Shown here: piece by piece, positions 16,135 through 26,300 of the stretch
How positions within the stretch are numbered: the first letter of the stretch is position 1
How the letters are laid out: every line of letters begins with the position of its first letter
NCBI RefSeq assembly: GCF_017874735.1
Contig: NZ_JAGGLV010000019.1
Coordinates: forward strand, 62,001 to 126,000
Source of the DNA: Paenibacillus silagei
Lineage (GTDB): Bacteria > Bacillota > Bacilli > Paenibacillales > Paenibacillaceae
Length of the DNA stretch: 64,000 bases
Direction: 5' to 3'
The notes under the pieces: model-generated
The model's input: the letters and a program-made list of their open reading frames with translations, nothing else
Database searches by the model: none
Told to the model about the DNA's origin: nothing
Translations under genes and position numbers: made by a program

Positions 16135-18025
16135 AGCTGTTATCCCCCGTCAATAGAACTTTGGGCAGTGACATGTACACGGCCGTCCATTTTCCCGCTT
16201 CGCTCTGTACCTCCAGCCCGTAGGCTTCACCGTAGAATAGCTGCAGCCGCTGATGCACATTGCGCAGTCCGACGCCGCCCGCCTTATATCCTCCGCTGCT
16301 GATCCCGGAAGCGTCCGCTCCAGGCTCCTCTTTCGCATAGATCGCCTCATGCAGCGCCAGCAGCCGCTCCGGCGTCAGTCCCAGACCATTGTCGCGCACG
16401 ACAACTAGAATCTCCGTCCCGACCTCCGTCAGATTAATCCGCACCACGCGGTCCGTAAGCTCGACTCCGTCCGCGTTCCAGGCATGCTTCACACTGTTCT
16501 CGACAATCGGCTGCAGCGACATTTTAAGCACCTCCACTTCCAGATAAGCGCTGTCAATATCCAGCTCTAACCGGATGGTATGCTCGAACCTGATGTTCAT
16601 AACCTCCACATAATTCTCAATATGGCGGATCTCGTCCCTCAGCTTGACGTATTCTCCGCTCCACTTGAAATTATAACGCATCATGCCGCCCAGCCGGGTC
16701 AATGCATCCGAGATGGTCCGCTGGTTCTCGATTTCGGCCAGCATCTTGATATTCTCCAGCGTATTATAGAGGAAGTGGGCATCGATCTGATTATGCAGGG
16801 TGCGCAGCTCCGCTTCCTTGGAGAGCGCCTGCTTATGGACCGCCTGGGCCACCAGCGTATTGATCGTATTCAGCAGCTTCGAGAAATGATGGGCCAGCTC
16901 CCCGACCTCACCGCCGCCGTTGACCCGGATGCTGCCGTAAGGCTCACCTCTGCGGACCTTCTTCATCGTCTCGGTCAGGCGGCGGAGATTCTTCAGAATA
17001 AATGCGTTCATGATATAGGCAATGACCGTTACCAGGAAAATAAAAACGATATTCGCCCCAATAATCAGGTTGCGGGTACGCGAAATATCCTTCATTAATC
17101 CCTTCATGGAGACCACCGTGACCAGGGAAGCATTAATCTGCTCCAGCGGCGCTTGAATCAGCAGGAATGAATTCCCGTTCTCCTCGTAATCCATCTCCCA
17201 TCCGCCCATCTTACGGTAGACATCCAGCCGTTCTTTAACGGCCGCAGAGAGTCCCGGATTCTCCTCCAAGAAGGAATGGTCCGTCCGGGTGAACAGGTTC
17301 AGCTCCTCATCTGCGATCATCATCTGCGATTCATTGTCCTGCACAGAGGTGAACGCCTTAGGTGCGAACTTGCTCAGCTGCATATCGACCTGCACCATCC
17401 CGACATGATGCCCGGCAGGAATGCTTTTCTCTTTGAGCAGCGACACCTTGGCCGGACCAGCCTCCACTTCCCCTGCGTAGCGCTTCATGAGGTCGGGATC
17501 CCGCTTCTGAAAGGACCAGTAATGCTGTCCCTCCATCTGCAGCGCTTTTTGAAACCACGGTTCCATCGATACCCGGTCCTCACTGAAAATAACCGGCCAC
17601 AGCTCATGCACATTCTTATTGCTGGAGAACAGCCGCAGATGCTCAATATTCGGATTATTGAATTGCATCTGGCTCAAGCTCACAAAGGTAGTTGTATTGA
17701 AATCGATCAGTTCTCCAAGCGAAGGCTCATCCTCGCTGACCAGATAGCTCTCCACCCCTTTATCCGAGGAAGCCATCTGGGCGACACGTTCCATCGCTTC
17801 AATCTGGTTGAGCACATACAGCTTCTCCATCTGGAGGAGATAGCTGTTCTTCTCAATAGAATCACGCTTATAAGTATTATTGATCGCTCTGTACGAATAG
17901 AGGGACACCAGCAGGCTGGGTCCCAGAATAATGAAGATATAAGCGGCAATCAGCCGGCTCTGCAGCGATCTCCGCCCCCACCAGTAGCGGAAGGAATTCC
18001 ATAAGGCCCCTGTTCGTTCGCGCAT
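16127..18025 (-). CDS. YesM-type sensor histidine kinase
   Basis: Membrane sensor partner of the YesN-like regulator. First membrane helix about 25-48, large extracellular sensor region, second helix near 300-325, HAMP (about 325-380), His_kinase domain with LHNQIDAHFLYNTLENIKM (phospho-acceptor His) and HATPase with SLQPIVENSVKHAW, DNGLGL and GGVGLRNVHQRL. 632 aa is somewhat long for the family. ATG chosen with GAGGTG just upstream; a TTG five codons earlier overlaps that site. A hairpin with a T-rich tail separates it from the binding-protein gene, so kinase and regulator may be made at a lower level than the transporter. Confidence 0.93.
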   Translation of the reverse strand: MRERTGALWNSFRYWWGRRSLQSRLIAAYIFIILGPSLLVSLYSYRAINNTYKRDSIEKNSYLLQMEKLYVLNQIEAMERVAQMASSDKGVESYLVSEDEPSLGELIDFNTTTFVSLSQMQFNNPNIEHLRLFSSNKNVHELWPVIFSEDRVSMEPWFQKALQMEGQHYWSFQKRDPDLMKRYAGEVEAGPAKVSLLKEKSIPAGHHVGMVQVDMQLSKFAPKAFTSVQDNESQMMIADEELNLFTRTDHSFLEENPGLSAAVKERLDVYRKMGGWEMDYEENGNSFLLIQAPLEQINASLVTVVSMKGLMKDISRTRNLIIGANIVFIFLVTVIAYIMNAFILKNLRRLTETMKKVRRGEPYGSIRVNGGGEVGELAHHFSKLLNTINTLVAQAVHKQALSKEAELRTLHNQIDAHFLYNTLENIKMLAEIENQRTISDALTRLGGMMRYNFKWSGEYVKLRDEIRHIENYVEVMNIRFEHTIRLELDIDSAYLEVEVLKMSLQPIVENSVKHAWNADGVELTDRVVRINLTEVGTEILVVVRDNGLGLTPERLLALHEAIYAKEEPGADASGISSGGYKAGGVGLRNVHQRLQLFYGEAYGLEVQSEAGKWTAVYMSLPKVLLTGDNSYD

Positions 18026-18043
18026 GTTCACCTCGCACAAGTT

Positions 18044-18072
18044 GAAAACCCAAAAGCCCGCAGGTCGCGGGC
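18044..18072 (-). terminator. terminator-like attenuator between binding protein and sensor kinase
   Basis: On the minus strand GCCCGC, loop GACCT, GCGGGC is followed by TTTTGGGTTTT. It sits inside a same-strand gene series with only 69 bases between stop and start, so partial readthrough is expected. Confidence 0.65.
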
Positions 18073-18094
18073 AATTGGGCCATATTCGTTAAGC

Positions 18095-19795
18095 TTACAT
18101 TCCAAGCTTCTTTTTGTTCTCTTCATATTTCGTCTGGCGGTAGGCATCGAAGGTCGCCTGGCCGTCCTTTTCTTTCTTGGCGAGATAATCGCTCCAGATC
18201 TTATCGAAGTCTGCATCGGAATCCGCCATCAGCAGCTTCGGCAAGGTTTTGCCGCGAAGCTGTTTCAGCTTGGTCGCGATAATGCCTTCCGGCGAGTTGC
18301 CGGTAGGGTCAATCAATTGGAATTCGGAGGTGTTGACCGATTTGCCCTTCGTCCAGTCTTCCAGTTGCTTGTAAGGCTCTACCGATTCCGGCTTCCATTG
18401 ATCGGTAATATTGGTGTTCTGCATCATCCAGAAGGTGAATGATGAACCGTACTGCTTATCGAAGGCTCCGCGGTCGGTGTTCATCAGCTTCAGCGCCTCA
18501 GGCAGGAATTGGTCCTTGCCGTCAATTGTATCATAGCTGACCCCTTTTTCACCCAGGAAAAGATCCTTTTGACCTTCTTCACTGTTCAGGTAGCTGAGGA
18601 ATTTAATCGCACGCGCTTTATCCTTCACATTCTTGGAGATCAGGGTCACCGTCCAGCCGGAGATCCCAGGGCCGTTCAGTGCAGGCGGGTCCATCTTGGT
18701 GTTGGCCGGTCCGTCTACTGCAATGTACACTTGATCAGGGTTTTTCTGGAAAATTGTACCGAGCTGCGAAGCAAAGTCTGTACGCTGATAGAGCATTGCG
18801 AAATAGCGTCCCTGTACGATTTTTTCTTCCATTTGCGCACGCTTGTCAATGAAGATATCCTTTGCCAAGAGTCCGTCCTGGTTCGCCTGGCGGAGAGTCT
18901 TCATCCAGCGGACATACTCAGGATCTGTCTCACGGTCATAGACCTTGCCGTCCTTCTCCCAAGGGATGTTCAGGAAATTCTGAATGTAGCCTTCCAGCGA
19001 GTCGTTGCCGTTCTCGGTGAACTCATGCAAACCGAGCGGAATCAGCGGCTGGCCGTTCACCTGAGGGAATTTCTCCTGCGCTGCCTTCAGCGCGGCGAGG
19101 AAACCTTCAGGCGTACGCATATCCGGGCTGCCGATGGCTTCATAGATATCCTTGCGGACCGCAAAGGTCTGGTTGGATACGTAGGTATCGCCGTATTGCT
19201 TATAATCGGCCGGGGAGGACGAGGAGTTCGGATAGCCGTAGACATTGCCGTCCGGCTGAGTATACCAGCCCAGCTTATCCTTATCCGATACCTTGTAGAA
19301 GTAAGGGTCATATTCATCTGCCAGCTTGTTCAGCGGAAGCACAAGATCTCCTTCTACCATTTTTTTGATTGCATCTTCCCAGTAGCCGAGCGTAATGAAG
19401 TCCGGCAGCTTGCCGGAAGCCATCAGCGTGTTCAGCTTCTCGTTCTCATTACCTGCAGGCACGATGAAGTTAAGGTTAACGCCGGTCTTCTTGGTCACAT
19501 ATTGAGAGGTTGGGTCTACGCCCCATTTATTCGGGAACCAGGCAAAGTTCAGATACCAGTCAAAAGTAATCGGTGAAGTATCGCTCTTCCAGCCCGGTTC
19601 ATCGGCCGAAGCCGCAGGTGTCGGTGTTGCAGCATCTGTTGCAGGTGCCGTTGTAGCCTCCGTGTTCGCCGGCTTATTATTCCCCGTGTTTCCGCCCGCG
19701 GCGTTATCCTTGCTGCCACAGCCTGTAACAGAGAAGGCCATCATGAGTCCCAAGAGCAGCAGGACCGTTTTCTTCGGCTTATGTTTCATGCCCAT
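18095..19795 (-). CDS. extracellular solute-binding lipoprotein (LplA-like, oligosaccharide)
   Basis: Substrate-binding component of a CUT1-type sugar ABC importer. The lipobox FSVTGC with Cys26 follows a short hydrophobic signal; a Thr/Ala/Pro-rich linker (about 30-65) leads to the binding fold (PITFDWYLNFAWFPNKWGVDPTSQYVTKKTGVN...). 566 aa is typical for the LplA/YtcQ group that pairs with LplB/LplC permeases and YesM/YesN. The ATG has AAAGGGG 7 bases upstream. Substrate is unknown; the nearby phosphorylase and GH30 genes suggest a beta-glucan-derived oligosaccharide (inference). Confidence 0.92.
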   Translation of the reverse strand: MGMKHKPKKTVLLLLGLMMAFSVTGCGSKDNAAGGNTGNNKPANTEATTAPATDAATPTPAASADEPGWKSDTSPITFDWYLNFAWFPNKWGVDPTSQYVTKKTGVNLNFIVPAGNENEKLNTLMASGKLPDFITLGYWEDAIKKMVEGDLVLPLNKLADEYDPYFYKVSDKDKLGWYTQPDGNVYGYPNSSSSPADYKQYGDTYVSNQTFAVRKDIYEAIGSPDMRTPEGFLAALKAAQEKFPQVNGQPLIPLGLHEFTENGNDSLEGYIQNFLNIPWEKDGKVYDRETDPEYVRWMKTLRQANQDGLLAKDIFIDKRAQMEEKIVQGRYFAMLYQRTDFASQLGTIFQKNPDQVYIAVDGPANTKMDPPALNGPGISGWTVTLISKNVKDKARAIKFLSYLNSEEGQKDLFLGEKGVSYDTIDGKDQFLPEALKLMNTDRGAFDKQYGSSFTFWMMQNTNITDQWKPESVEPYKQLEDWTKGKSVNTSEFQLIDPTGNSPEGIIATKLKQLRGKTLPKLLMADSDADFDKIWSDYLAKKEKDGQATFDAYRQTKYEENKKKLGM

Positions 19796-19893
19796 TTGTT
19801 TACCCCTTTTCTAGATAATATAAATTATAAGCTCAACCCCGTAGCCCTTATGACACCCGGGCGTTGGAGGAGTTACCTGTGGCTTGCAGATGC

Positions 19894-20784
19894 TTAGCCC
19901 TTGATCGAACCAATCATCATGCCTTTGACAAAATAACGCTGCAGGAACGGATAGACGAACACGATCGGCAGTGTGGTCACGACCATGGTAGCCAGCTTAA
20001 TCGACTGTGAGGTGACCGTTCTTGTGGCCGCGCTGCCCTGGACAGCAGTCATCATCGTATTGGAGCTGGACTGGGCCACGACCCGGAACAGATAGGTCTG
20101 AATCGGCTGCAGATCCACGTTGTTGATGTAGATAATGCCGGTAAAATAATCATTCCACTGATAAACACCGTGGAACAGCGCGATGGTGGCAATGACCGGC
20201 ATGGAGACCGGCAGCACAATCCGCAGCAGAATCGACCAGTCGTTGGCCCCGTCAATCCGCGCCGCTTCATCCAGACCATCCGGAATTTCCCGGAAGAAGG
20301 TCATGAAGATAATGAGGTCGAAGAAGCTGAACATCACCGGGATGATATAGACCAGGAAGTTATCCAGCAGATGCAGGTCGCGGTTCAGCAGGAAGGTCGG
20401 GATTAGCCCGCCGTTGAAGAACAGGGTGACCGTACCGATCAGAATGTAGATTTTGCCGCCCACCAGATCCCTGCGGGATAGAGCATACGCGACCATTGCT
20501 GTGAAGAATACATGCACGGCAACACCGACTACTGTCTTGGCTACGGTAATGGCCATCGCCAGCATAATGCCCGGACTTGCGAAGACCGCCTCGAAGTTCT
20601 TCAATGTGATGATGCGCGGCCACCAGTAGATTCCGCCCAGCATGGCGTCATTGCCGTCATTGAAGGCGTTGACCAGCACATACCAGATTGGATAGAGCGT
20701 CAGGAAGCAGACGCAGAGCATGACCAGATTATTGATGATGTCGAAGATGACTTCGCCTTTGGTTCTGCGTTTGAGTGCAAACAT
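19894..20784 (-). CDS. carbohydrate ABC transporter permease, LplC/YtcP-like
   Basis: 296-residue inner-membrane permease with six hydrophobic segments. The cytoplasmic EAA loop is recognisable as EIPDGLDEAARIDGANDWSILLRIVLPVSMPVI, which docks the ATPase. It starts MFALKRRTKGEVIFDIINNLVMLCVCF. It is 18 bases downstream of the other permease gene. No ATPase gene is present, as is common for CUT1 importers that share an MsmX-type ATPase encoded elsewhere. Confidence 0.93.
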   Translation of the reverse strand: MFALKRRTKGEVIFDIINNLVMLCVCFLTLYPIWYVLVNAFNDGNDAMLGGIYWWPRIITLKNFEAVFASPGIMLAMAITVAKTVVGVAVHVFFTAMVAYALSRRDLVGGKIYILIGTVTLFFNGGLIPTFLLNRDLHLLDNFLVYIIPVMFSFFDLIIFMTFFREIPDGLDEAARIDGANDWSILLRIVLPVSMPVIATIALFHGVYQWNDYFTGIIYINNVDLQPIQTYLFRVVAQSSSNTMMTAVQGSAATRTVTSQSIKLATMVVTTLPIVFVYPFLQRYFVKGMMIGSIKG

Positions 20785-20802
20785 AGATAGATCCTCCTTG
20801 TT

Positions 20803-21792
20803 CTAGAACAGCGACGTGTCGTTGATTTTTTTGGATACCTGGTTAGCAATCAGCAGCAGAATCAGTGCAATGACCGCCTTAACCAGAGTGACCGCCGCAG
20901 AGTAGGAGAAGCGGTTAGAGACAATACCTGTCTGATAAATATAATAGTCAATGACGTTAGAAGCACTGTCATTCAGCGAGTTGCGCAGCACCAGAATCTG
21001 GTCGAAGTTGGAGCTAAGCACTCCGCTGACCGCGAGAATGAACAGAATGCTGATCGTGCCCCGGACAGACGGCAGTGTAACGAACCACATTTTCTGGAAC
21101 CGCCCGGCTCCGTCAATCGTCGCTGCCTCATACATCTCCGGAGAGACACCGGCGATCGCCGCCAGATAGATAATGGCTGACCATCCCAGCTCTTTCCAGA
21201 TGTCGGAGCTAATGATAATGGTCCAGAAGTAGCTTGGCTCGGCCAGATACGTAATCGGCTGGTCAATGAGGTGCAGCGCCATCAGGATACTATTGATAAT
21301 CCCCACATCGGCCAGCCAGGTGGCCAGAATTCCGCCTAGTACGACCCAGGAGAGGAAATGCGGCAGATAGGAGATCGTCTGAATCGCCTTCTTATACCGG
21401 AGGGAACGGACCTCATTAAGAAATAAAGCGAAGATAATCGGCAGCGGGAATCCGATAATCAGCTTGATCAGACTGATTCCCAGCGTATTGCGTATAACAT
21501 TGGGCAGCTCGTCGTCGTCGAATAATTCCCTGAAGTGCTGCAGGCCCACCCAGGGGGCTTCGGCAATCGATTTGACGATGTTGTACTCCTTGAAGGAAAT
21601 AATCAGGCCATAGATTGGAATGTAGTTGAATACAATCATCCAGGCTACGCCGAGCAGGGCCATCGTCTGCAAATGCCGCTGGGCTACAAATTTCCTCCAG
21701 AGTGAATGTTTTCGACCTGAACCGGTTTCGATTGACGCCGGAATGAGCGGACCCATGACCGGGTCCTGCTTGGTATTTCGTTTGTTCTCCAT
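20803..21792 (-). CDS. carbohydrate ABC transporter permease, LplB-like
   Basis: First gene of the transporter operon. Six membrane segments; the motif MYEAATIDGAGRFQKMWFVTLPSV is the ATPase-docking loop. The start MENKRNTKQDP lies 8 bases after GGAGG; the longer frame of 32 extra residues runs into the promoter. Codons 20-25 contain a sequence close to the palindromic operator found before the GH30 gene. Forms the heteromeric channel with the LplC-like partner. Confidence 0.93.
   Translation of the reverse strand: MENKRNTKQDPVMGPLIPASIETGSGRKHSLWRKFVAQRHLQTMALLGVAWMIVFNYIPIYGLIISFKEYNIVKSIAEAPWVGLQHFRELFDDDELPNVIRNTLGISLIKLIIGFPLPIIFALFLNEVRSLRYKKAIQTISYLPHFLSWVVLGGILATWLADVGIINSILMALHLIDQPITYLAEPSYFWTIIISSDIWKELGWSAIIYLAAIAGVSPEMYEAATIDGAGRFQKMWFVTLPSVRGTISILFILAVSGVLSSNFDQILVLRNSLNDSASNVIDYYIYQTGIVSNRFSYSAAVTLVKAVIALILLLIANQVSKKINDTSLF
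21712..21733. promoter_or_regulatory. operator-like site inside the lplB-like coding region
   Basis: GAACCGGTTTCGATT (21719-21733) matches 10 of 11 bases of one arm and 6 of 11 of the other arm of the perfect palindrome before the GH30 gene. It lies about 110-130 bases after the predicted transcription start, where a bound repressor could act as a roadblock. It may also be chance within coding sequence. Confidence 0.35.
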
Positions 21793-21826
21793 CGTGTGGA
21801 CCTCCAGGATACCTATCTGTTTATGT

Positions 21827-21879
21827 GAAGCGTTTTCATCTCTATGTAAGTATTGTATGCGTTTTAGATATACGGTAAA
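21827..21879 (-). promoter_or_regulatory. promoter of the sugar transporter operon with near-palindrome
   Basis: Minus strand: TTTACC (21879-21874), 16-bp spacer, TACAAT (21857-21852). Just after the start point lies GAAAACGCTTC (21838-21828), which resembles a catabolite-repression or LacI-type site but is one base short of the cre consensus spacing. Confidence 0.5.
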
Positions 21880-21953
21880 AGGCCTCATATTTCGTATTTA
21901 GGGGCTCATATTTCGGCTTGGAGTATTCTTCTGGGCTCCCCAAGCCGAGCCTC

Positions 21954-22619
21954 TTACACATGCAGAACCGCATGCTCCTCCGACAAAACAAGATAGTCAC
22001 CGATCACGCCGTCCTCAAAAGCAGGCTTGCGGGGCTGGCCGTTTCCCAGCGGGGGCAGATCCTGATGGTACTTGTAGAAAACAAGCTGGGATCGCGCACC
22101 CTCCTGCGTCAGCTCAAGCCGCAGCTCCTCATCGGTCAGACAAGCAGCGGACACCACGCTCCCCGTTACTTTTGCCGTCAGCTCATCCCATTGCTCTTCC
22201 TCAGGCTCCCCTGCCCAGCTGGATATCCACGGCCGGTGGCTCTTGTTGTAATTCAGGTGGCATTCAATCACTCTGCCGTCCAGCAGAATATATTGGCCCG
22301 ATGCCCAGACGGCATACACAAGATACTGTCTAACGCCCTCCTTCTCCAGCAGCAGTCCGAAGAAGCCGGGGCCTCCCATGCCATAGGTTCCCAGATGGCG
22401 GTGAAATCCGGCAACCCGGCTGCCCATCAGCGAGTCCGTGTCCACCTCTTTCATAGTCATCGGTCTGGCGGTCATCATCGCCTCCCCTTCTTCCGCCTCA
22501 TAGTGGAAGTCCCTGAACGAACTTTCTTCCGTCCAGCCTTTAGCCTCCCACGTCTCCCTTTCAGTAGCGGGAATAATCATGGAGTATTTCTCAATCAGTC
22601 CGATCTTAAGCTCGCTCAT
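21954..22619 (-). CDS. hypothetical protein, 221 aa
   Basis: I do not recognise this family. A soluble protein with no signal peptide or membrane segment, rich in Glu, Trp and Tyr (MSELKIGLIEKYSMIIPATERETWEAKGW...). It reads as a mixed alpha/beta fold with repeated short strands (GVRQYLVYAVWASGQYILLDGRVIECHLNY). ATG chosen with GAGAGGAG 10 bases upstream; 17 extra in-frame codons precede it. Same strand as the transporter genes but 160 bases away with a promoter between, so not clearly part of that operon. Upstream lies hairpin array 3. Confidence 0.75.
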   Translation of the reverse strand: MSELKIGLIEKYSMIIPATERETWEAKGWTEESSFRDFHYEAEEGEAMMTARPMTMKEVDTDSLMGSRVAGFHRHLGTYGMGGPGFFGLLLEKEGVRQYLVYAVWASGQYILLDGRVIECHLNYNKSHRPWISSWAGEPEEEQWDELTAKVTGSVVSAACLTDEELRLELTQEGARSQLVFYKYHQDLPPLGNGQPRKPAFEDGVIGDYLVLSEEHAVLHV

Positions 22620-22820
22620 TCTTAATGTAGCTCCTCTCCTGTTTGGTCGCTCTGCTCTAAGGTCATTCAAACCGAGCTACTCCAACCCAAGCTAGATTAA
22701 CCCAATCTGATATATCACCTCCGGCTGTATCCTGTTAGCAGATGTATACCTTAGTATTATAAACTAACTTTTGGACTGGTGAATTTGCGTCTAAGTTGGA
22801 GTCTGCGTCAGCCTATTGCG

Positions 22821-23215
22821 ATTGTAATCGGTTTTTCACTTACATTTGGTCCGCACACCCTCGTCCCGCCCATTGTAATCGGTTTTCCACTTACATTCGG
22901 CCCGCACACCCTCCCCCCGCCCATTGTAATCGGTTTTTCGATTACATTCGGTCCGCACACCCTCCGCCGGCGCATTGTAGTCGGTTTTTCACTTACATTC
23001 GGCCCGCATACCCTCCGCCCGCACATTGTAATCGGTTTTCCACTTACATTCGGTCCGCACACCCTCCGCCCGCACATTGTAATCGGTTTTCCACTTACAT
23101 TTGGTCCGCACACCCTCCGCCCGCCCATTGTAATCGGTTTTTCGATTACATTCGGTCCGCACACCCTCCGCCCGCACATTGTAATCGGTTTTTCGATTAC
23201 ATTTAGTCCGTGCTG
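22821..23215 (+). repeat. hairpin array 3 (8 units, 51-bp period)
   Basis: Units start at 22821, 22872, 22923, 22974, 23025, 23076, 23127 and 23178, exactly 51 bp apart. In units 3, 7 and 8 the hairpin is perfect: TGTAATCG, loop GTTTTT, CGATTACA. Others carry CACTTACA on the right side with only 5 outer pairs. The spacer is near-constant (GGTCCGCACACCCTCCGCCC). The array creates long false reading frames on both strands because 51 is a multiple of 3. It lies between the 3' end of the glycoside phosphorylase gene and the promoter region of the hypothetical gene. Confidence 0.92.
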
Positions 23216-23305
23216 TCTTATTCACAATAGATGGAATCATGCTTCCTTATAAAACCAGAAAGGAGGCCCCCGCAAGGACCTCCTCTCCATCACTATCTAT
23301 GCCCG

Positions 23306-26300
23306 TTATTCCATTACCGCACGGATCGTGGCAATCTCCCCGCGCCGCAACGCCTCGGCATCTGCGCCGCGCAGCAAGCCGCCGGTAATTATGCGCTCCG
23401 CACCGTCCTGGAAGGTCAGCGCCAGCGTCTGAATAACCGCCTTACCGTCGCCGAAGGTATCCGCATGACGCGGATTCACATACGTCACTTCTGTGCTGCC
23501 CAGCAGCTTGAAGGAGACCTCGCCCTGCTCATCGAACAGCCAGCCGGGCAGCGCCGGGTGAAGCGCCACAGTCAGCTCCCCGTCTTCCATCGTGAACAGG
23601 CTGCTGCCTGCCATCATCGTTCTCCACATGCTCAGGAACTCCGCCGTAGAGCCGCTCAGCCGGGCCACGAACCCTCTGCCATGTGTGGCAGGGTCAGGGT
23701 TGCCGCCCGTGGAGATGAACGACGAATTCTCCAGCGTACTGCGTCCGTAAACCTCTGGATCAAGGAACGGGATCAGCGACGTTCTCAGCTCACTGTAGAA
23801 TTCTTCATACAGTCCCGCCTTCAGCAGCTCAAGCAAGTATTTATAGGACATGTGCAGGAAGTTCGATTCCCGCTCCTGCCAGCCTGCGGTGAACGCCCGG
23901 ATGCGTCCGATCTCATGCCCCTCTTCCTCCAGTGATGCCGAAGTCCGGTACATCGAGGTGACCGGATCGAACAGCCCGCTCTGCTTCACCTTGCTGTAGA
24001 TAGCCTTGGCGGTCTGCTGATCCTCCAGTGTCTTCAGCCAGCGGGTTGGGCCTTCCAGGAAATACGGCAGCGCCGAAGCCTCGAATTCTTCTACGACTGC
24101 CTTCGGCAGTCCATAGCCGCTGATGACCGGCTCGCCGGCAGCACCCGTGACCGGCCGGAAGCGCGTAGCCTCGAAACGGAAATAGGTTGGCACCAGTCCG
24201 CCGCCCATGTCTACCGCACGCGCAATCCCCTGATCCACTTTGTGCAGCCACTGCTCCAGCATTCCGCGGATCACTTCAAGGGAGACTTCGCCGGTCTCGC
24301 CCGTGATCCCGAACCGAACGGACGCCCGGTATGCCTCACGCGCTGCGGCCACACGGTCCCAATACGGGAACTCAGCCAGCGAACCGTCCAGCACTTCCGT
24401 TACAGCCTGGCCTACTTGTGTGAGCAGCGCCGCAATCTCCGATGGAAGAGCCACTGTGGAAGGAAGCCCGGCACTGTTCTCCAGCGCTTCCGCCATGAAG
24501 ACCAGCATCCGTTTCAGCTCCAGTGTCTCGCTCATGCCGGAGCCCATCAGGCCCGGCAGTCCGTTCATCGCATCGTTCCAGCCCGGCTTGTTCGCCTCCA
24601 TCTCCACACCCATACCGTATGGATCAAGCGTGGCGAATTTGTTCAGGGCGAGCGACAGCATTTTCACAAACAGACTGGTCCGGTAGATCTCCCCGTGCCC
24701 GCCTTGTGTGCGCAGCCACTCGGTACCGGATGCCTTGCGCTTCAGCTTATGCAGCTTCTCCTCATCCTCCAGCAGTGCTCCGAACTGCCGCACCTTGCCG
24801 CCGCTGATCACGTACTTCTCGCTGCGCGGCAGGACATAGGCCGGAGAGTCGTAGAACGCATACGTCTCATCCCCGAACAGCAGCTCTCCAAGGCGCTCAG
24901 GATAAATATCCAGATAGCCTTCCACCAGGTCCAGGTTATACGTCCAGTGATCAGACCAGAACCCCTCGCCGAAGGCGGCTTCAATGTTCTGCTGCGACAA
25001 CGCAAGCACCCCGCTGAGGAATTCCTGCTCACTTAGGGTTAACACGATCTGCTGATCGGCAATATAGTTAATCAGACTGCCTGCGGTGAAGCGTCCGGCC
25101 AGGAGCTGAGTAAGTCCCGCATGCTGCTCTGCAAGCGCCCCGGTTAGCCATGCCTTAAGCTGCTCCTCCGCACCCGGCAGAATCTCGAAGCTGGTGCCCT
25201 GTACACTGAGCGGGTTGTAGCCGTCTGCCTGAATCAGGCTATAGAACATTTTGATATTGAAGCTGCCCACCTTGGGATGGAAAAAGACGTCGTTGCGGCG
25301 GTTCTGGTTCATATCGCGGAAATTCCCGTTCCCCTGCGAATAATATTCGGGGGCCAGCGAGAAGAAGTTATAATCCCGTTCCATATCGCCATGCTTGCGG
25401 GAGTAGAGATGGACCACGAAGCCCTCTTCCCCATTGTCAAAGATAAACGGATATCCCCCGCGCAGGAAATTGTCGAGATAGGACTGGCGGCAATACGCGT
25501 CAAAGATCGGCGAGGACGTCCGGGTGGCGATATCCGCAGTTAACTCCTCGGTAAGCGCGGCAGCTTCAAGGGACTTGGCGGCAAAATACTCCTCACGGCA
25601 CAGCTCCGCCGTCCGTTCATTAATCCGGGCAATATCATTCACATGCCCGATGATGGTGTTCAGCTTCAGCGAAGCCCCGGGGGCGAGCGTCCGGGCAGTG
25701 CCGCTAAATCCGCACGGCACCTTGTTGACCGGATACTGCGCCTGTGCCAGCAGCTCTGCCAGCGGAAGCGCCGCGAAGCGGTCAGGATAGGTCAGTGAAG
25801 TATTGCCGCCAAAGATCACTTCATAGTCTACCAGCGGACGGAGCAGCTCCCCTTCTGCCGTAGAGGAGAGATAGAAATGCCCGCTCTCGATCTTGCCGAT
25901 TTCGGCATCGTCATTCGTACCGGAGCGCAGCTTGTAGAACGGAATTCCGTTCTCCAGATTGAACACATCCATCCAGCTGCGGAGCAGGTTCCCCATCTCC
26001 TTATAATTGCCGTTCGCCACCCCGAACGGAAGCACCTCCGGCAAACCATCCAGCAATTCTAACTCAAGCTCAGCCCCGCCGATATTCTGAATCTCCACCT
26101 GACGGACCAGCGCGGCATAATCATCCCCCGGAAGGTTGAAATAGTGGACTGTGGTCTTCAGGCCATGTCCGGCATGCGATTCCTCAATGGTCAGTCCGTT
26201 CGGCAGAATGGTCATGATCCGCTTGGCTGCCGGGTCGGGGCGGGCTGACTGGAACGGTTCATAGATTTCCGCTGTCCCCTTCAGCTTGATGAAGGTGCGG

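Noticed and set aside
21826..21839. Full catabolite-repression (cre) site in the sugar transporter promoter
   Set aside because: The half-sites fit, but the spacing is one base short of the consensus, so it is reported only as a near-palindrome.
22821..23215. CRISPR array
   Set aside because: The supposed spacers are themselves near-identical, the unit is a 51-bp tandem repeat, and no cas genes are present.
22779..23252. Long open frames on both strands (up to 157 codons) with repeated VIGFPLTFGPHTL-like peptides
   Set aside because: They arise from the exact 51-bp (17-codon) period of hairpin array 3, occur in several frames at once and have no ribosome binding site.
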